Assembly: GCA_902561155.1 (NCBI GenBank)
Contig: CACEOY010000002.1
Span: 62,001-126,000, forward strand
Source of the DNA: an uncultured Pelagibacteraceae bacterium
GTDB taxonomy: Bacteria > Pseudomonadota > Alphaproteobacteria > Pelagibacterales > Pelagibacteraceae
Direction: 5' to 3'
DNA length: 64,000 nucleotides
In this document: positions 31,393 to 41,459 of the stretch, piece by piece
Position numbering within the stretch: the first letter of the stretch is position 1
Layout of the letters: every line of letters begins with the position of its first letter
The notes under the pieces: generated by a model
Told to the model about the DNA's origin: nothing
Databases searched by the model: none
What the model saw: only the letters and a program-made list of their open reading frames with translations
Made by a program: the position numbers and the translations under genes

Positions 31393-32022
31393 ATGAATCA
31401 AAATAATGGCAAAAACTCTCTTGGCTTGGATAAATGCTTTGAAGAAGCCAATAATCCAATAGAATTATTCAAAAAATGGTTCGCTAAAGCCGAGGAGACT
31501 GAAATTAATGACCCAAATGCTGTAGCGGTTGCCACAGTAGATGACTACAATCAACCAAGTGTAAGAATGGTCCTGCTTAAAGGGTTGAGTGATAAAGGAT
31601 TTGTCTTTTATACAAATTTTAATAGTAAAAAAGGAAGTGATTTAAAGATTAACAAAAAATCATCTATGTGTTTTCATTGGAAGAGTATTAGAAGACAAGT
31701 GAGAATAGTCGGAGAAGTTGAAAAAGTTACAGATAAAGAGGCGGATGATTATTATAATTCAAGACCATATAAAAATAAAATTGGTGCATGGGCTTCCTCC
31801 CAATCTGAAATTTTAGATAAAAGGGATGATTTTATAAAAAAAATAAAAACTTATGAAAAAAAATATCCATCTAACGACGTACCTAGACCTTCGCATTGGT
31901 CTGGATGGAGATTAATGCCGTCCCAAATTGAATTCTGGTTAGATGGAGAGGGCCGAATACATGAGAGATTAAATTATAAAAAAGAAAACGGAAGTTGGAA
32001 AAAAGAACTTTTATATCCTTAG
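31393..32022 (+). CDS. pdxH: Pyridoxamine 5'-phosphate oxidase
   Basis: A 209-aa FMN flavoprotein oxidising PNP or PMP to pyridoxal 5'-phosphate. Recognisable are PNAVAVATVDDYNQPSVRMVLLKG (about 40-63), FYTNFNSKKGSDL, CFHWKSIRRQVRIVGEVE, the WASSQSEILDKRDD region and the C-terminal FWLDGEGRIHERLNY. The usual terminal RLNP form is slightly altered here (ELLYP). It is divergent from aroC and overlaps the ispB-like gene tail-to-tail by 4 bases. Confidence 0.95.
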   Translation: MNQNNGKNSLGLDKCFEEANNPIELFKKWFAKAEETEINDPNAVAVATVDDYNQPSVRMVLLKGLSDKGFVFYTNFNSKKGSDLKINKKSSMCFHWKSIRRQVRIVGEVEKVTDKEADDYYNSRPYKNKIGAWASSQSEILDKRDDFIKKIKTYEKKYPSNDVPRPSHWSGWRLMPSQIEFWLDGEGRIHERLNYKKENGSWKKELLYP

Positions 32023-33038
32023 AAAGATCTATTTAAACTAAAACTTGATAGGTTTTGTAAAATATTTTTTTCTCTACTATTTGGAAAAATTGCTAAAGCG
32101 TCTCTTGAAACGTTTACAAAATATTCAGCTCTTTTTAAACTTTCTTCTACTGCTTTATATTTATTAATAAGTGATAATACTTCACTAAAATCATCTTCAG
32201 TTCTTTTTTCTTTTTTAAATATGTCTTTTAGAAAATCTTTTTCCTCATCATTTGCTCTTTGAAAAATTATAATCAAAGGTAAGGTAGTTTTGCCTTCGTA
32301 AAAATCTTTTCCAACCTCTTTTCCAAATAAAATTTCTTTGGCAAAGTAATCCAAAGCATCGTCAGCAATTTGAAAAGCCAGACCAAGATTTTTTCCATAA
32401 GAAGCTAAAGCCTCCTTTTCCTTAATGTTAAGTTTACCTAAACAAGCACCTGTTTTAGTTGCTGCAGAAAATAAAGCAGCTGTTTTTAAATTGATAATTT
32501 TTGTATACGTCTCTTCCAAAAGATCTGCTTCACCTTTGTGTTGTAATTGCAATACCTCGCCCTGTGCAATTTTGGAAGAAGTAGAAGATAATAATTTTAA
32601 TATTTCTAAATCTCCATCATCTACCATAATTTCAAAACATCTACTTAATAGATAATCTCCAGTCAAAATTGAAGATTGATTACCCCAAATATTGTTTGTG
32701 GTTTTATTTCCTCTTCTCAAATCGCTCTCGTCAATTACGTCGTCGTGTAATAAAGTTGCAGAATGAATTAATTCAACACAACTAGCCAGATTAATATCTC
32801 TGTCCCCCAAATTATATCCAGCTAATTTTGCTGAGCCTAAAGTTAAAAGAGCCCTTAGTCTTTTTCCACCTGAATTTAAATGGTGTTTTGTCATTTTCTG
32901 AATAAGATCAACCTTACTCTCAAGTTTAAGATTAATTAATTCCTCAACTTTATCTAATTTGTTAGCTACTAGATTTTTTAAATCAAGGTAAGCAGAATTA
33001 GCAGAATTTTTAAGCGGTATTACTGATCCCATGGTCAA
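32019..33038 (-). CDS. ispB: Long-chain polyprenyl diphosphate synthase (octaprenyl/decaprenyl type)
   Basis: A 339-aa trans-prenyltransferase making the ubiquinone side chain. GGKRLRALL near 76-84 is the IPP site, LHDDVIDESDLRRG near 96-109 is the first Asp-rich motif (DDxxD, no insertion, typical of medium/long-chain enzymes) and AFQIADDALDY near 223-233 the second. Chain length cannot be read securely from sequence; C8 to C10 is expected for an alphaproteobacterium. It is divergent from the S49 peptidase gene across 136 bases. Confidence 0.9.
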   Translation of the reverse strand: MTMGSVIPLKNSANSAYLDLKNLVANKLDKVEELINLKLESKVDLIQKMTKHHLNSGGKRLRALLTLGSAKLAGYNLGDRDINLASCVELIHSATLLHDDVIDESDLRRGNKTTNNIWGNQSSILTGDYLLSRCFEIMVDDGDLEILKLLSSTSSKIAQGEVLQLQHKGEADLLEETYTKIINLKTAALFSAATKTGACLGKLNIKEKEALASYGKNLGLAFQIADDALDYFAKEILFGKEVGKDFYEGKTTLPLIIIFQRANDEEKDFLKDIFKKEKRTEDDFSEVLSLINKYKAVEESLKRAEYFVNVSRDALAIFPNSREKNILQNLSSFSLNRSF

Positions 33039-33140
33039 TATTTACACAACCTAACCGAAATATTATATTCTTATTTAAAACCTGTTGCCGCACCTTCAAT
33101 TCAACTAGGAGTAGCGTAATAATTGATTAAAATTTTTTAT

Positions 33141-33169
33141 AGTATTGATATAAGTAAAATATTAATACT
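33141..33169. promoter_or_regulatory. Inverted repeat just upstream of the S49 peptidase start
   Basis: An 11-bp inverted repeat (AGTATTGATAT and ATATTAATACT, one mismatch) is separated by the 7-base spacer AAGTAAA and ends 5 bases before the peptidase ATG at 33175. It could be a protein-binding site or an mRNA hairpin close to the ribosome-binding region. No Shine-Dalgarno sequence is visible. The arms are AT-rich, so chance occurrence is possible. Confidence 0.35.
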
Positions 33170-33174
33170 CATTT

Positions 33175-33987
33175 ATGTTTTCATTATTTAAAAAAAAAAT
33201 AATTATACCTCATGTCAGGATGACGGGAGTAATAGGGTCTGTTGGAAGATTTAAACAAGGCATAGATTTAGCTAACCAGCAGGAAATTCTTAAAAAAGCA
33301 TTTGCTTACAAAAAAGCAAAAACTGTAGCGATCTCAATTAATTCTCCTGGAGGATCACCAGTTCAATCACATTTGATTTATAGCTATATCAGACAATTAG
33401 CTCAAAAAAACAAGACTAAAGTTATTATATTTGCCGAGGATGTAGCTGCATCAGGTGGTTATTTTATTGCATGCGCTGGTGACGAAATATACGCTAATTC
33501 AAGTTCTATAATTGGATCGATTGGTGTGATATCGGCGTCATTTGGTTTCAAAGATTTAATTAAAAAGATAGGAGTTGAAAGAAGAATTTATACAGCAGGT
33601 AAAAATAAAAGCACTCTAGATCCTTTTGTAGAAGAGAAGCAAGAGGATGTTGAAAGATTAAAAAAAATACAATTAGACTTGCACTCAGACTTCATAAAAA
33701 TTGTAAAGCAAAGTAGAGGAGATAAAATTAAAGACCCAGAAAAAAATAATATATTTACTGGTGAATTTTGGGCAGGATCGGTGGCACTTAAACTTGGATT
33801 AATCGATGGGATTGGAAATGCAGATCAAGTATTAAGAGAAAGATTTGGAGATAAAGTAATTATTAAAAAATTTGAAAAACAAAAGGGATTTTTAGCAAAA
33901 AAATTATCTTCATCAATTGATAATCAAATTGAAAGTATTTTGGACAACCTCGAAGAAAAAAGTTTATGGCAAAGATTTGGCTTATAA
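33175..33987 (+). CDS. S49 family serine peptidase (SppA/SohB-like)
   Basis: A 270-aa member of the S49 signal-peptide-peptidase family. The Ser/Lys dyad is visible: S93 in EDVAASGGYFIACAGDEI, and K145 (or K143) in YTAGKNKSTLDPF. SINSPGGSP near 54-62 forms the oxyanion region. It has the minimal single-domain length and only a short hydrophobic N-terminus (KKKIIIPHV), so it may be cytoplasmic or peripherally membrane-bound. It directly abuts glyQ (stop then ATG) and is probably the first gene of the peptidase-glyQ-glyS-ppdK run. Confidence 0.88.
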   Translation: MFSLFKKKIIIPHVRMTGVIGSVGRFKQGIDLANQQEILKKAFAYKKAKTVAISINSPGGSPVQSHLIYSYIRQLAQKNKTKVIIFAEDVAASGGYFIACAGDEIYANSSSIIGSIGVISASFGFKDLIKKIGVERRIYTAGKNKSTLDPFVEEKQEDVERLKKIQLDLHSDFIKIVKQSRGDKIKDPEKNNIFTGEFWAGSVALKLGLIDGIGNADQVLRERFGDKVIIKKFEKQKGFLAKKLSSSIDNQIESILDNLEEKSLWQRFGL

Positions 33988-34866
33988 ATGCTAAAAAAGA
34001 AAAAAAACGATAATTCTAAAGGTCAGACATTTCAAGAAATAGTAATAAGTCTGCAAAAGTTCTGGGGAAAATATGGATGCGTGTTGCTTCAACCTTATGA
34101 TTTAGAAGTAGGTGCAGGAACCTTTCATCCCGCAACCACACTAAGATCTTTAGGACCTAATCCATGGAAAGCGGCTTATGTGCAACCATCAAGAAGACCT
34201 ACCGATGGAAGATATGGAGAAAATCCAAATAGATTACAACATTATTATCAATTTCAAGTAATCATAAAACCTTCACCGAAAAATATTAAAAATATTTATT
34301 TAAAAAGTCTAGCAGCTATTGGAATAGATGTTAAAAAACATGATATAAGATTTGTAGAAGATGATTGGGAAAGCCCTACTCTTGGAGCAGCTGGGTTAGG
34401 ATGGGAGGTTTGGTGCGATGGTATGGAGATAACTCAATTTACTTATTTTCAGCAAATGACTGGTATAGACTGCAAACCTATTCCGGTTGAACTTACGTAT
34501 GGTTTAGAAAGACTATGTATGTTTGTGCAAGGAAAGAAAAACGTCTTTGACATTGAATGGAATAGTGAGAGAGTTAAATATAAAGATATTTTTCATAAAT
34601 CAGAAAAAGAATTTTCAGCATATAATTTTGAATATGCTGATACTAAAATTTTACTATCAAATTTTGAGCATGCCGAAAATGAATGCAAATCTCTTTTGAA
34701 TAAGAAACTTGCTCTTCCAGCATATGACCAATGTTTAAAAGCTAGTCACATATTTAATTTACTAGATGCAAGAGGAGTTATAGGAGTCGCAGAAAGAGCA
34801 AACTACATTGACAGAATAAGAGAACTATCTAAAGGTTCCGGAAAATTATGGTTAGAAAGTCAGTAA
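33988..34866 (+). CDS. glyQ: Glycyl-tRNA synthetase alpha subunit
   Basis: A 292-aa catalytic alpha chain of the bacterial tetrameric glycyl-tRNA synthetase. Very conserved segments include [26 protein letters not shown] (about 24-49), [21 protein letters not shown], the [19 protein letters not shown] region and [16 protein letters not shown]. It immediately follows the S49 peptidase and precedes glyS by 4 bases, the normal glyQS order. Confidence 0.98.
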   Translation: MLKKKKNDNSKGQTFQEIVISLQKFWGKYGCVLLQPYDLEVGAGTFHPATTLRSLGPNPWKAAYVQPSRRPTDGRYGENPNRLQHYYQFQVIIKPSPKNIKNIYLKSLAAIGIDVKKHDIRFVEDDWESPTLGAAGLGWEVWCDGMEITQFTYFQQMTGIDCKPIPVELTYGLERLCMFVQGKKNVFDIEWNSERVKYKDIFHKSEKEFSAYNFEYADTKILLSNFEHAENECKSLLNKKLALPAYDQCLKASHIFNLLDARGVIGVAERANYIDRIRELSKGSGKLWLESQ

Positions 34867-34870
34867 TGTT

Positions 34871-36928
34871 ATGTCAGAATTTATATTAGAACTTTATAGT
34901 GAAGATATACCGCCTAATTTACAAATCAATGCAAGAAACGATCTAAAAACAAAAATTAAAAGCTCTTTAATAGAGGAAAACTTAAAATTTGGATCTTTAA
35001 AAGCCTTTTCATCACCAACAAGACTAGCAATATTTCTTAAAGATTTTTCAGATAAAATAAAAATTCCATCTAAAGAGATAAAAGGTCCAAAAGTCGGTGT
35101 GATGGAAGATGTCATAAATAATTTTTTAAAAGCGCATAACTCATCTCGAAAAGATCTTATGGAAAAGCAGAACGATAAAGGAAAATTTTATTACATTAAA
35201 ACTAGAAGCAAAGAAACTCTCACTTCAGAGGTGTTAAAGAAAATAGTTGTAAATAGTATAGCTTCAATCAAGTGGAAAAAATCAATGAGATGGTCTGATA
35301 CAGACTTATTATGGGGAAGACCTCTAAGATCTATTTTAGCAGTATATAATAAGAAAATACTTGCTTTTAGCTATGGCCATTTAAGGGCTAGTGATTGCAC
35401 TATAATAGAAAAAGACCTAGATACTAAAGTTATTAAAGTGACAACCGTTAAGGATTATCAAAAATTGTTATTAAAAAATAATATAATACTTAATCATGAA
35501 GAAAGAGAGCAAAAAATAATTAAGAAATTTGAAAGTTTTTATAAAGTTAAAAATTTTAAGAATCATTACGACGTTAAACTTTTAAAAGAGGTAACCAACA
35601 TTGTAGAAGACCCACAAGTACTTTTAATTGATTTTAACAAAAAATATTTAGAATTACCAAAAGAAATTATTATTTCCACATTACAAAATCATCAAAAATA
35701 TTTTCCTATCTTAGATAAAAAAGATGAAATCACCAATTTCTTTTTGGTCGTCACAAATAAAAAGGATACAAACAATCTTATTAAAGAAGGAAACAAAAGA
35801 GTAGTAGATGCAAGATTAGCAGATGCCAAATTCTTTTGGGACAAAGATAAATCAAAAAATTTAATTAAACAAATTGTAAAACTAAAAGATATAAAATTTT
35901 ATGAGGGACTTGGTTCGGTTTATGACAAGACCCAAAGATTAAGAAAATTGAGCGGTATGCTGGCTGACGAATTTAACTTAAATAAAGAAAAAGCGGAGAT
36001 AGCAGCATCCATCTCTAAATCGGACTTGTGCTCGGACTTGGTAAATGAATATCCCGATCTACAAGGACTTATGGGAAAATATTTTGCTTTGAGTCAGGGT
36101 TTTGAAGAGGATGTATCTAATGCAGTAAGCGATCATTATCTACCTTTAGGAAATAATTCTATGACTTCTAAAAAACCAATTAGCTATGTTGTGGCAATTT
36201 CAGATAAAATTGATACCTTAGTTGGATTTTTTCTAATTAATGAAAAACCAACCAGTTCAAAAGATCCTTTTGCATTGAGGAGATCTGCTATTGGATTATT
36301 ACGAACTATTATAGATAATAAATTAAATTTAAAGCTCAGAAATTTAATAAGTTACAATATAAAATTACTTGAGGAACAAGGAGTAACAAAGACTAATGAA
36401 AATTCTGAAAATGAAATCTTAAATTTTCTCAAAGAAAGAATGAAAAATATTTTAAAAGACAAAAATATAAAAAATGATATTATTGAAGCTTCTATCAGCT
36501 CATATTTTAATGATAATTATTTTGATCTCTACAAAAAAAACACTTTAATGAACAAATACATAAACAAAGAAGCAGGAATTAATGCAATTAGTTCTTATAA
36601 AAGAGCATTTAATATAGTGGAAAGTGCAAAAGAAAATTTATCAGGTAGACCAGATGCTGTTTTATTTAGAAAGGATGAAGAAAAACATTTATTTGAAAAG
36701 CTTAATGAGATTCGAAAATCTTTTACAGTAAATGAGCAAGATAAAGATTATGAAAAATTACTTTTAAGCCTATCAGAAATTAAGATATTCACCGATAAAT
36801 TTTTTGATAATGTTATTGTAAATGATGACAATAGTGATATTAAAAATAACAGGCTGGAGTTATTAAAAATGTTTTGTAATACTTTTAATAATTTTATCAA
36901 TTTTTCTAAACTAGAAGGAATATCGTGA
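34871..36928 (+). CDS. glyS: Glycyl-tRNA synthetase beta subunit
   Basis: The 685-aa tRNA-binding beta chain of the alpha2-beta2 glycyl-tRNA synthetase. The N-terminus LELYSEDIPPNLQINARNDL, the IKWKKSMRWSDTDLLWGRPLRSILAVY segment (about 134-160), FLVVTNK, VDARLADAKFFWDKDKS and DPFALRRSAIGLLRTII are family hallmarks. The C-terminal anticodon-binding domain includes SGRPDAVLFRKDEE. It overlaps the GTG start of ppdK by 4 bases. Confidence 0.97.
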   Translation: MSEFILELYSEDIPPNLQINARNDLKTKIKSSLIEENLKFGSLKAFSSPTRLAIFLKDFSDKIKIPSKEIKGPKVGVMEDVINNFLKAHNSSRKDLMEKQNDKGKFYYIKTRSKETLTSEVLKKIVVNSIASIKWKKSMRWSDTDLLWGRPLRSILAVYNKKILAFSYGHLRASDCTIIEKDLDTKVIKVTTVKDYQKLLLKNNIILNHEEREQKIIKKFESFYKVKNFKNHYDVKLLKEVTNIVEDPQVLLIDFNKKYLELPKEIIISTLQNHQKYFPILDKKDEITNFFLVVTNKKDTNNLIKEGNKRVVDARLADAKFFWDKDKSKNLIKQIVKLKDIKFYEGLGSVYDKTQRLRKLSGMLADEFNLNKEKAEIAASISKSDLCSDLVNEYPDLQGLMGKYFALSQGFEEDVSNAVSDHYLPLGNNSMTSKKPISYVVAISDKIDTLVGFFLINEKPTSSKDPFALRRSAIGLLRTIIDNKLNLKLRNLISYNIKLLEEQGVTKTNENSENEILNFLKERMKNILKDKNIKNDIIEASISSYFNDNYFDLYKKNTLMNKYINKEAGINAISSYKRAFNIVESAKENLSGRPDAVLFRKDEEKHLFEKLNEIRKSFTVNEQDKDYEKLLLSLSEIKIFTDKFFDNVIVNDDNSDIKNNRLELLKMFCNTFNNFINFSKLEGIS

Positions 36929-39585
36929 AACAATTTATTTTCAGTTTTGATGATAAAAAGATTAGTAAACTTAAAAATAAAAAAAACTTGTTAGGTGGTA
37001 AAGGAGCTAATTTAGCTGAAATGGGTAAGCTTGGCCTACCTGTGCCTCCAGGCTTTACAATTACCACAGAAGTCTGTGATATTTTTTATTCAAATAAAAA
37101 AAAATTGCCTACTAAAATTTTATCTCAAATTAAGGCTGAGATAAAAAAAATTGAAAAAAAAACATCAAAAAAATTTGGAGATTTGAAAAATCCACTTTTA
37201 GTTTCTGTTAGGTCTGGCGCAAGAATCTCAATGCCAGGGATGATGGACACTATTTTAAATTTAGGTTTAAATGATAAAACAGTAAATGCACTAGCCATAA
37301 AATCAAACAATACTCGCTTTGCAAAAGATAGTTATAGACGATTTATTCAAATGTTCAGCAATGTAGTAATGGGAGTGGAAGGCCACCTATTTGAAGAAAT
37401 GATAGACAATTTCAAACTTACAAAAGGCGTTCTGCAAGATACAGAAATTGATGCTTCTGATTGGGATGGGTTAATTGAAAATTTTAAAAAATTAGTAAAA
37501 GAAAAAACTGGGAAAAATTTCCCTCAAGACGTTAATGAGCAATTGATCGAGGCAGTGAGCTCAGTATTTAGATCTTGGGAGAGTCAACGAGCAAAAACTT
37601 ATAGGAGACTTAACAGAATACCTGATGAATGGGGAACAGCTGTAAATGTTCAAGCTATGGTCTTTGGAAACATGGGTAGTGACTGCGCTACTGGAGTAGC
37701 TTTTACGAGAAACCCGTCTACTGGTGAAAATTCATTTTTTGGTGAATATTTAATTAATGCTCAAGGTGAGGATGTAGTTGCGGGTACAAGAACACCGCAA
37801 TATATTACAAAAAAATCTAAAAAAGAATCAGGTTCAAAAGAACTGTCAATGCAAGAAGCAATGCCAAAAGCATACAAAGAATTAGAAAAAGTTTTTTTGA
37901 AATTAGAAAAGCATTACAGAGATATGCAAGACATCGAATTTACGGTTGAAAACAATAAATTGTGGATGCTTCAGACGAGATCTGGAAAAAGAACTGCTAA
38001 AGCAGGAATTAAAATTGCAGTTGATATGGTTAAGGAAAAATTAATTTCTAGAAAGGAAGCAATACTAAGAATAGATCCAAATACTATTGATACACTTTTA
38101 CATCCCACTTTAGATGATAAAGTCAGAAAAGAAGTTATAGCATCTGGTTTACCTGCATCGCCTGGTGCTGCAAGCGGTAAGGTTGTTTTTACCGCTGATG
38201 AAGCAGAAAAACTAAATAATATGATGCAAGATACAATTTTAGTAAGATTAGAAACATCACCGGAGGATATCCATGGAATGCATGCTGCAAAAGGTATTTT
38301 AACTGCGAGAGGAGGAATGACAAGCCATGCTGCGGTAGTTGCAAGGGGTATGGGTCGACCGTGTGTTTCTGGATCAAGTGAAATAACAATTGATTATGAA
38401 AGTAAACAATTTAAAGCAGGGAAAGAGATTATTAAAGAGGGTGACGTCATTACAATTGATGGAGGAAGTGGCAAAGTTATGAAAGGCTTGGTTCCAACAG
38501 TAAAACCAGAAATTTCTGGATATTTTTCGACAATAATGAAATGGTCTGATGAATTTAGAAAATTAAAAATCAGGACAAATGCTGAAACAGAGCAAGATAG
38601 CAAAACCGCAAGAGATTTTGGAGCTGAGGGAATAGGACTTTGTAGAACTGAACATATGTTCTTTGACGAGGATAGGATATTATCAGTAAGGCAAATGATA
38701 CTTTCTAGGTCAAATGAGGATAGAAATCATGCATTATCAAAACTTTTGCCTTACCAAAAAGAAGACTTTAAAAAAATCTTTAAAATAATGTCTGGTCTTC
38801 CTGTGACTGTAAGATTATTAGATCCACCATTACATGAATTTTTACCAAAGGCTGATAAAGATGTAGACGAAGTAGCGAGATCTTTAAATTTAGCATCTAA
38901 AGAAATTCGAGATAGAATATCAGAACTACATGAAGAAAATCCGATGCTCGGCCACAGAGGTTGTAGACTAGGTATATCTTTCCCGGAGATTTATGAAATG
39001 CAGTGCAGAGCTATTTTCGAGGCAATAATAGAACTTAAAAAAGAAAAAATAAAATCTGCTTTAGTAGAAATTATGATTCCATTGGTTTCAGTTGAATCTG
39101 AATTAAAAATAATGCGATCATTGGTAAATCAAGTAGCTAAAGAAATTGAAACAAAAAATAAATTAAAATTAGATTACACTGTTGGTACAATGATCGAATT
39201 ACCCAGAGCAGCACTACAGGCAAAAAATATCTCTAAACATGCAGATTTTTTTAGTTTTGGTACTAACGATTTAACTCAAACAACATTTGGTATAAGCAGA
39301 GATGACTCGGGTAAATTTTTAAATGATTATATTGATAACAAAATTTTTGATGTAGACCCGTTTGTGAGCATTGATCAAAATGGAGTAGGAGAGTTAGTCG
39401 AGATAGCCTCTTCAAGAGGGAGAAAAACAAATAAAAATATTAAACTTGGTATTTGTGGTGAACACGGCGGAGATCCTAAAAGTATAGAATTTTGTTCTAA
39501 GACCGGTTTGGATTATGTATCTTGTTCTCCTTTTAGGGTACCGGTAGCGAGATTAGCTGCAGCTCAAGCAGAATTATCCAAGTAA
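36925..39585 (+). CDS. ppdK: Pyruvate, phosphate dikinase
   Basis: An 886-aa PPDK interconverting pyruvate/ATP/Pi and PEP/AMP/PPi. The N-terminal nucleotide-binding domain opens with LLGGKGANLAEMGKLGLPVPPGFTI (22-46), the swivelling domain carries phospho-His H468 in GGMTSHAAVVARGMGRPCVSG, and the C-terminal TIM barrel has TVRLLDPPLHEFLP, GTMIELPRAAL and CGEHGGDP. The predicted start is GTG, overlapping the glyS stop (GTGA). It suggests gluconeogenic PEP formation and pairs functionally with pgk and fba at the window start. It overlaps nadC tail-to-tail by 12 bases. Confidence 0.97.
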   Translation: MKQFIFSFDDKKISKLKNKKNLLGGKGANLAEMGKLGLPVPPGFTITTEVCDIFYSNKKKLPTKILSQIKAEIKKIEKKTSKKFGDLKNPLLVSVRSGARISMPGMMDTILNLGLNDKTVNALAIKSNNTRFAKDSYRRFIQMFSNVVMGVEGHLFEEMIDNFKLTKGVLQDTEIDASDWDGLIENFKKLVKEKTGKNFPQDVNEQLIEAVSSVFRSWESQRAKTYRRLNRIPDEWGTAVNVQAMVFGNMGSDCATGVAFTRNPSTGENSFFGEYLINAQGEDVVAGTRTPQYITKKSKKESGSKELSMQEAMPKAYKELEKVFLKLEKHYRDMQDIEFTVENNKLWMLQTRSGKRTAKAGIKIAVDMVKEKLISRKEAILRIDPNTIDTLLHPTLDDKVRKEVIASGLPASPGAASGKVVFTADEAEKLNNMMQDTILVRLETSPEDIHGMHAAKGILTARGGMTSHAAVVARGMGRPCVSGSSEITIDYESKQFKAGKEIIKEGDVITIDGGSGKVMKGLVPTVKPEISGYFSTIMKWSDEFRKLKIRTNAETEQDSKTARDFGAEGIGLCRTEHMFFDEDRILSVRQMILSRSNEDRNHALSKLLPYQKEDFKKIFKIMSGLPVTVRLLDPPLHEFLPKADKDVDEVARSLNLASKEIRDRISELHEENPMLGHRGCRLGISFPEIYEMQCRAIFEAIIELKKEKIKSALVEIMIPLVSVESELKIMRSLVNQVAKEIETKNKLKLDYTVGTMIELPRAALQAKNISKHADFFSFGTNDLTQTTFGISRDDSGKFLNDYIDNKIFDVDPFVSIDQNGVGELVEIASSRGRKTNKNIKLGICGEHGGDPKSIEFCSKTGLDYVSCSPFRVPVARLAAAQAELSK

Positions 39586-40419
39586 CAAACTCGTGTCAAA
39601 AGCTTTAGCGCTATGAGTTATAGCACCAACTGAAATCCTATCTATTCCAGTTCTAGCTATTTTTCTTATATTTCCTAAATTTGCGTTGCCAGAGTACTCA
39701 GTTTCGTATTTTCTATTACAAATTTTAAGACATTTTTTTAGTTGAACAATATTCATATTGTCAAATAGAACTCTTTTGAATTTTAGTCCCAATATTTTTT
39801 TTAATTGACTCACGTTTTCAATTTCAACCGTAACTACTTTTTTAGATTTAGAGGCTCTAGAAACAAGTTTTTTCAAATCTTTAGCAGCCTTTATATGATT
39901 ATCTTTTATTAAAATTTCATCACTTAAATTGTACCTATGATTAAAACCTCCACCTTGTTTGACTGCATATTTTTCTAATAACCTTAAATTTGGCGTTGTT
40001 TTTCTTGTACAACAAATTTTAGTTTTTTTACCAACTTTTTGAACAAAATTATTAGTTGTAGTAGCTATTCCTGAGGCATGGTTTAAAAAATTTAAAGCCG
40101 TTCTTTCAGCTGTAAGTATAGTTTTTGTATTTGCTAAAATTTCAGCTATAACTTTATTTTTTTTAACAAACTTACCATCTTTTATTTTAGATTTAAAAAT
40201 TGACTCATTTCCAATCGATTTAAACGCTTGTTTGCAAAATTCTATCCCTGCTATAACTCCATTCTGCTTAGCTATTATTTTGGCTGTAATTTTTTTATTA
40301 CTAAATTTTACAAGTCTTGTAGTGATATCACCCATTGGCTTAAGATCTTCCTTTAAGGCTTTTTTAACTACAGAATTAATATACTTTTGATTTATTTTTT
40401 GCACTGATCTAACGACCAA
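39574..40419 (-). CDS. nadC: Nicotinate-nucleotide diphosphorylase (carboxylating)
   Basis: A 281-aa quinolinate phosphoribosyltransferase producing nicotinate mononucleotide for NAD synthesis. EDLKPMGDITTRLV (about 19-32), KQNGVIAGIEFC, TAERTALNFLNHASGIAT (104-121), CTRKTTPNLRLLEKYAVKQGGGFNHR (135-160) and the KDNHIK motif are diagnostic. It overlaps nadA by 11 bases at its start and the ppdK 3' end by 12 bases. Confidence 0.97.
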   Translation of the reverse strand: MVVRSVQKINQKYINSVVKKALKEDLKPMGDITTRLVKFSNKKITAKIIAKQNGVIAGIEFCKQAFKSIGNESIFKSKIKDGKFVKKNKVIAEILANTKTILTAERTALNFLNHASGIATTTNNFVQKVGKKTKICCTRKTTPNLRLLEKYAVKQGGGFNHRYNLSDEILIKDNHIKAAKDLKKLVSRASKSKKVVTVEIENVSQLKKILGLKFKRVLFDNMNIVQLKKCLKICNRKYETEYSGNANLGNIRKIARTGIDRISVGAITHSAKAFDTSLLLG

Positions 40420-41398
40420 TTTCAGTCATTCTAATTACAGATTTTCTTGCAGCTTCAATTGTTTTATTATCTAATAATATTTCATTTGTTTCATTTTCTA
40501 AACAATCAAGAATTTTCTTTAAATCTATTTTCTTCATGTAAGGGCATAGGTTACAAGGTTTAATGAAACTAACATTTGGATTGTCTGCCTCAACATTATC
40601 GCTCATCGAACATTCAGTTACCAACATAACCTTTTTTGGTTGCTTATCTTTTACATAATTTATCATCCCAGAAGTTGACCCTGTAAAATCAGATGCTTTA
40701 ATCACATCTGGAGGACACTCTGGGTGGGCAATTACTTTAATTCCTGGATTTTGTTTCTTAATATCTTCGATTTCTTTCGCACTAAATTGTTCGTGAACTA
40801 TACATGTCCCTTTCCAAGAAATAATTTTTACTTTTGTATTCTTTGAAACATAGTCCGCTAAATATTGATCTGGCAAAAAAATTACTCTATCGACATTTAA
40901 AGACTCCACAACTTTAACAGCGTTAGCAGATGTACAACACACGTCAGTCTCTGCTTTAACATCTGCAGATGTATTTACATACGAAACCACAGGTACTCCA
41001 GGATACTTTTGTTTTAACATTCTCACATCTTCTCCAGTTATTGATGTAGATAGTGAACAACCAGCTTTCATATCTGGTAGAAAAACTTTTTTGTTTGGGC
41101 TCATAAGTTTTGCTGTTTCAGCCATAAAATGAACTCCACACATAATTATTTTATCTGCTGTAGTTTTTGAAGCTTCTACCGCAAGCGCCAGAGAGTCTGC
41201 TGCAATATCAGCCACTCCATGATAAATTTCTGGCGTCTGATAATTATGAGCTAAAATTATAGCGTTTTTCTCTTTTTTGAGTTTATTTATTTTTTCTATT
41301 AGAGGCTGATGTATCTTCCATTCGACATCTGGCACAAATTTAGAGATTTTTTTATAGATCTCTTCGGAACTTTTTATATTTTCTAGCTGTACAGACAT
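40409..41398 (-). CDS. nadA: Quinolinate synthase
   Basis: A 329-aa [4Fe-4S] enzyme condensing iminoaspartate with DHAP to quinolinate. Expected cluster-ligand regions are present: CGVHFMAETAKLMSP near 92-106, the CCTSANAV region near 153-160, and the KPCNLCPYMKKI segment near 282-293. AHNYQTPEIYHGVAD near 49-63 is the substrate N-terminus, and HPECPPDV is conserved. nadC overlaps its 3' end. No nadB (aspartate oxidase) is adjacent, so iminoaspartate must come from a gene elsewhere. Confidence 0.97.
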   Translation of the reverse strand: MSVQLENIKSSEEIYKKISKFVPDVEWKIHQPLIEKINKLKKEKNAIILAHNYQTPEIYHGVADIAADSLALAVEASKTTADKIIMCGVHFMAETAKLMSPNKKVFLPDMKAGCSLSTSITGEDVRMLKQKYPGVPVVSYVNTSADVKAETDVCCTSANAVKVVESLNVDRVIFLPDQYLADYVSKNTKVKIISWKGTCIVHEQFSAKEIEDIKKQNPGIKVIAHPECPPDVIKASDFTGSTSGMINYVKDKQPKKVMLVTECSMSDNVEADNPNVSFIKPCNLCPYMKKIDLKKILDCLENETNEILLDNKTIEAARKSVIRMTEIGR

Positions 41399-41459
41399 AC
41401 TAATTCTAGTCTATCAACTTGAACAATAATTGTCATTCATTTATTGTCGCATAAATTAT

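Noticed and set aside
33039-33140. Riboswitch or small RNA in the ispB-peptidase gap
   Set aside because: No conserved riboswitch core or stable GC-containing stem was seen; only the inverted repeat near the start stands out.
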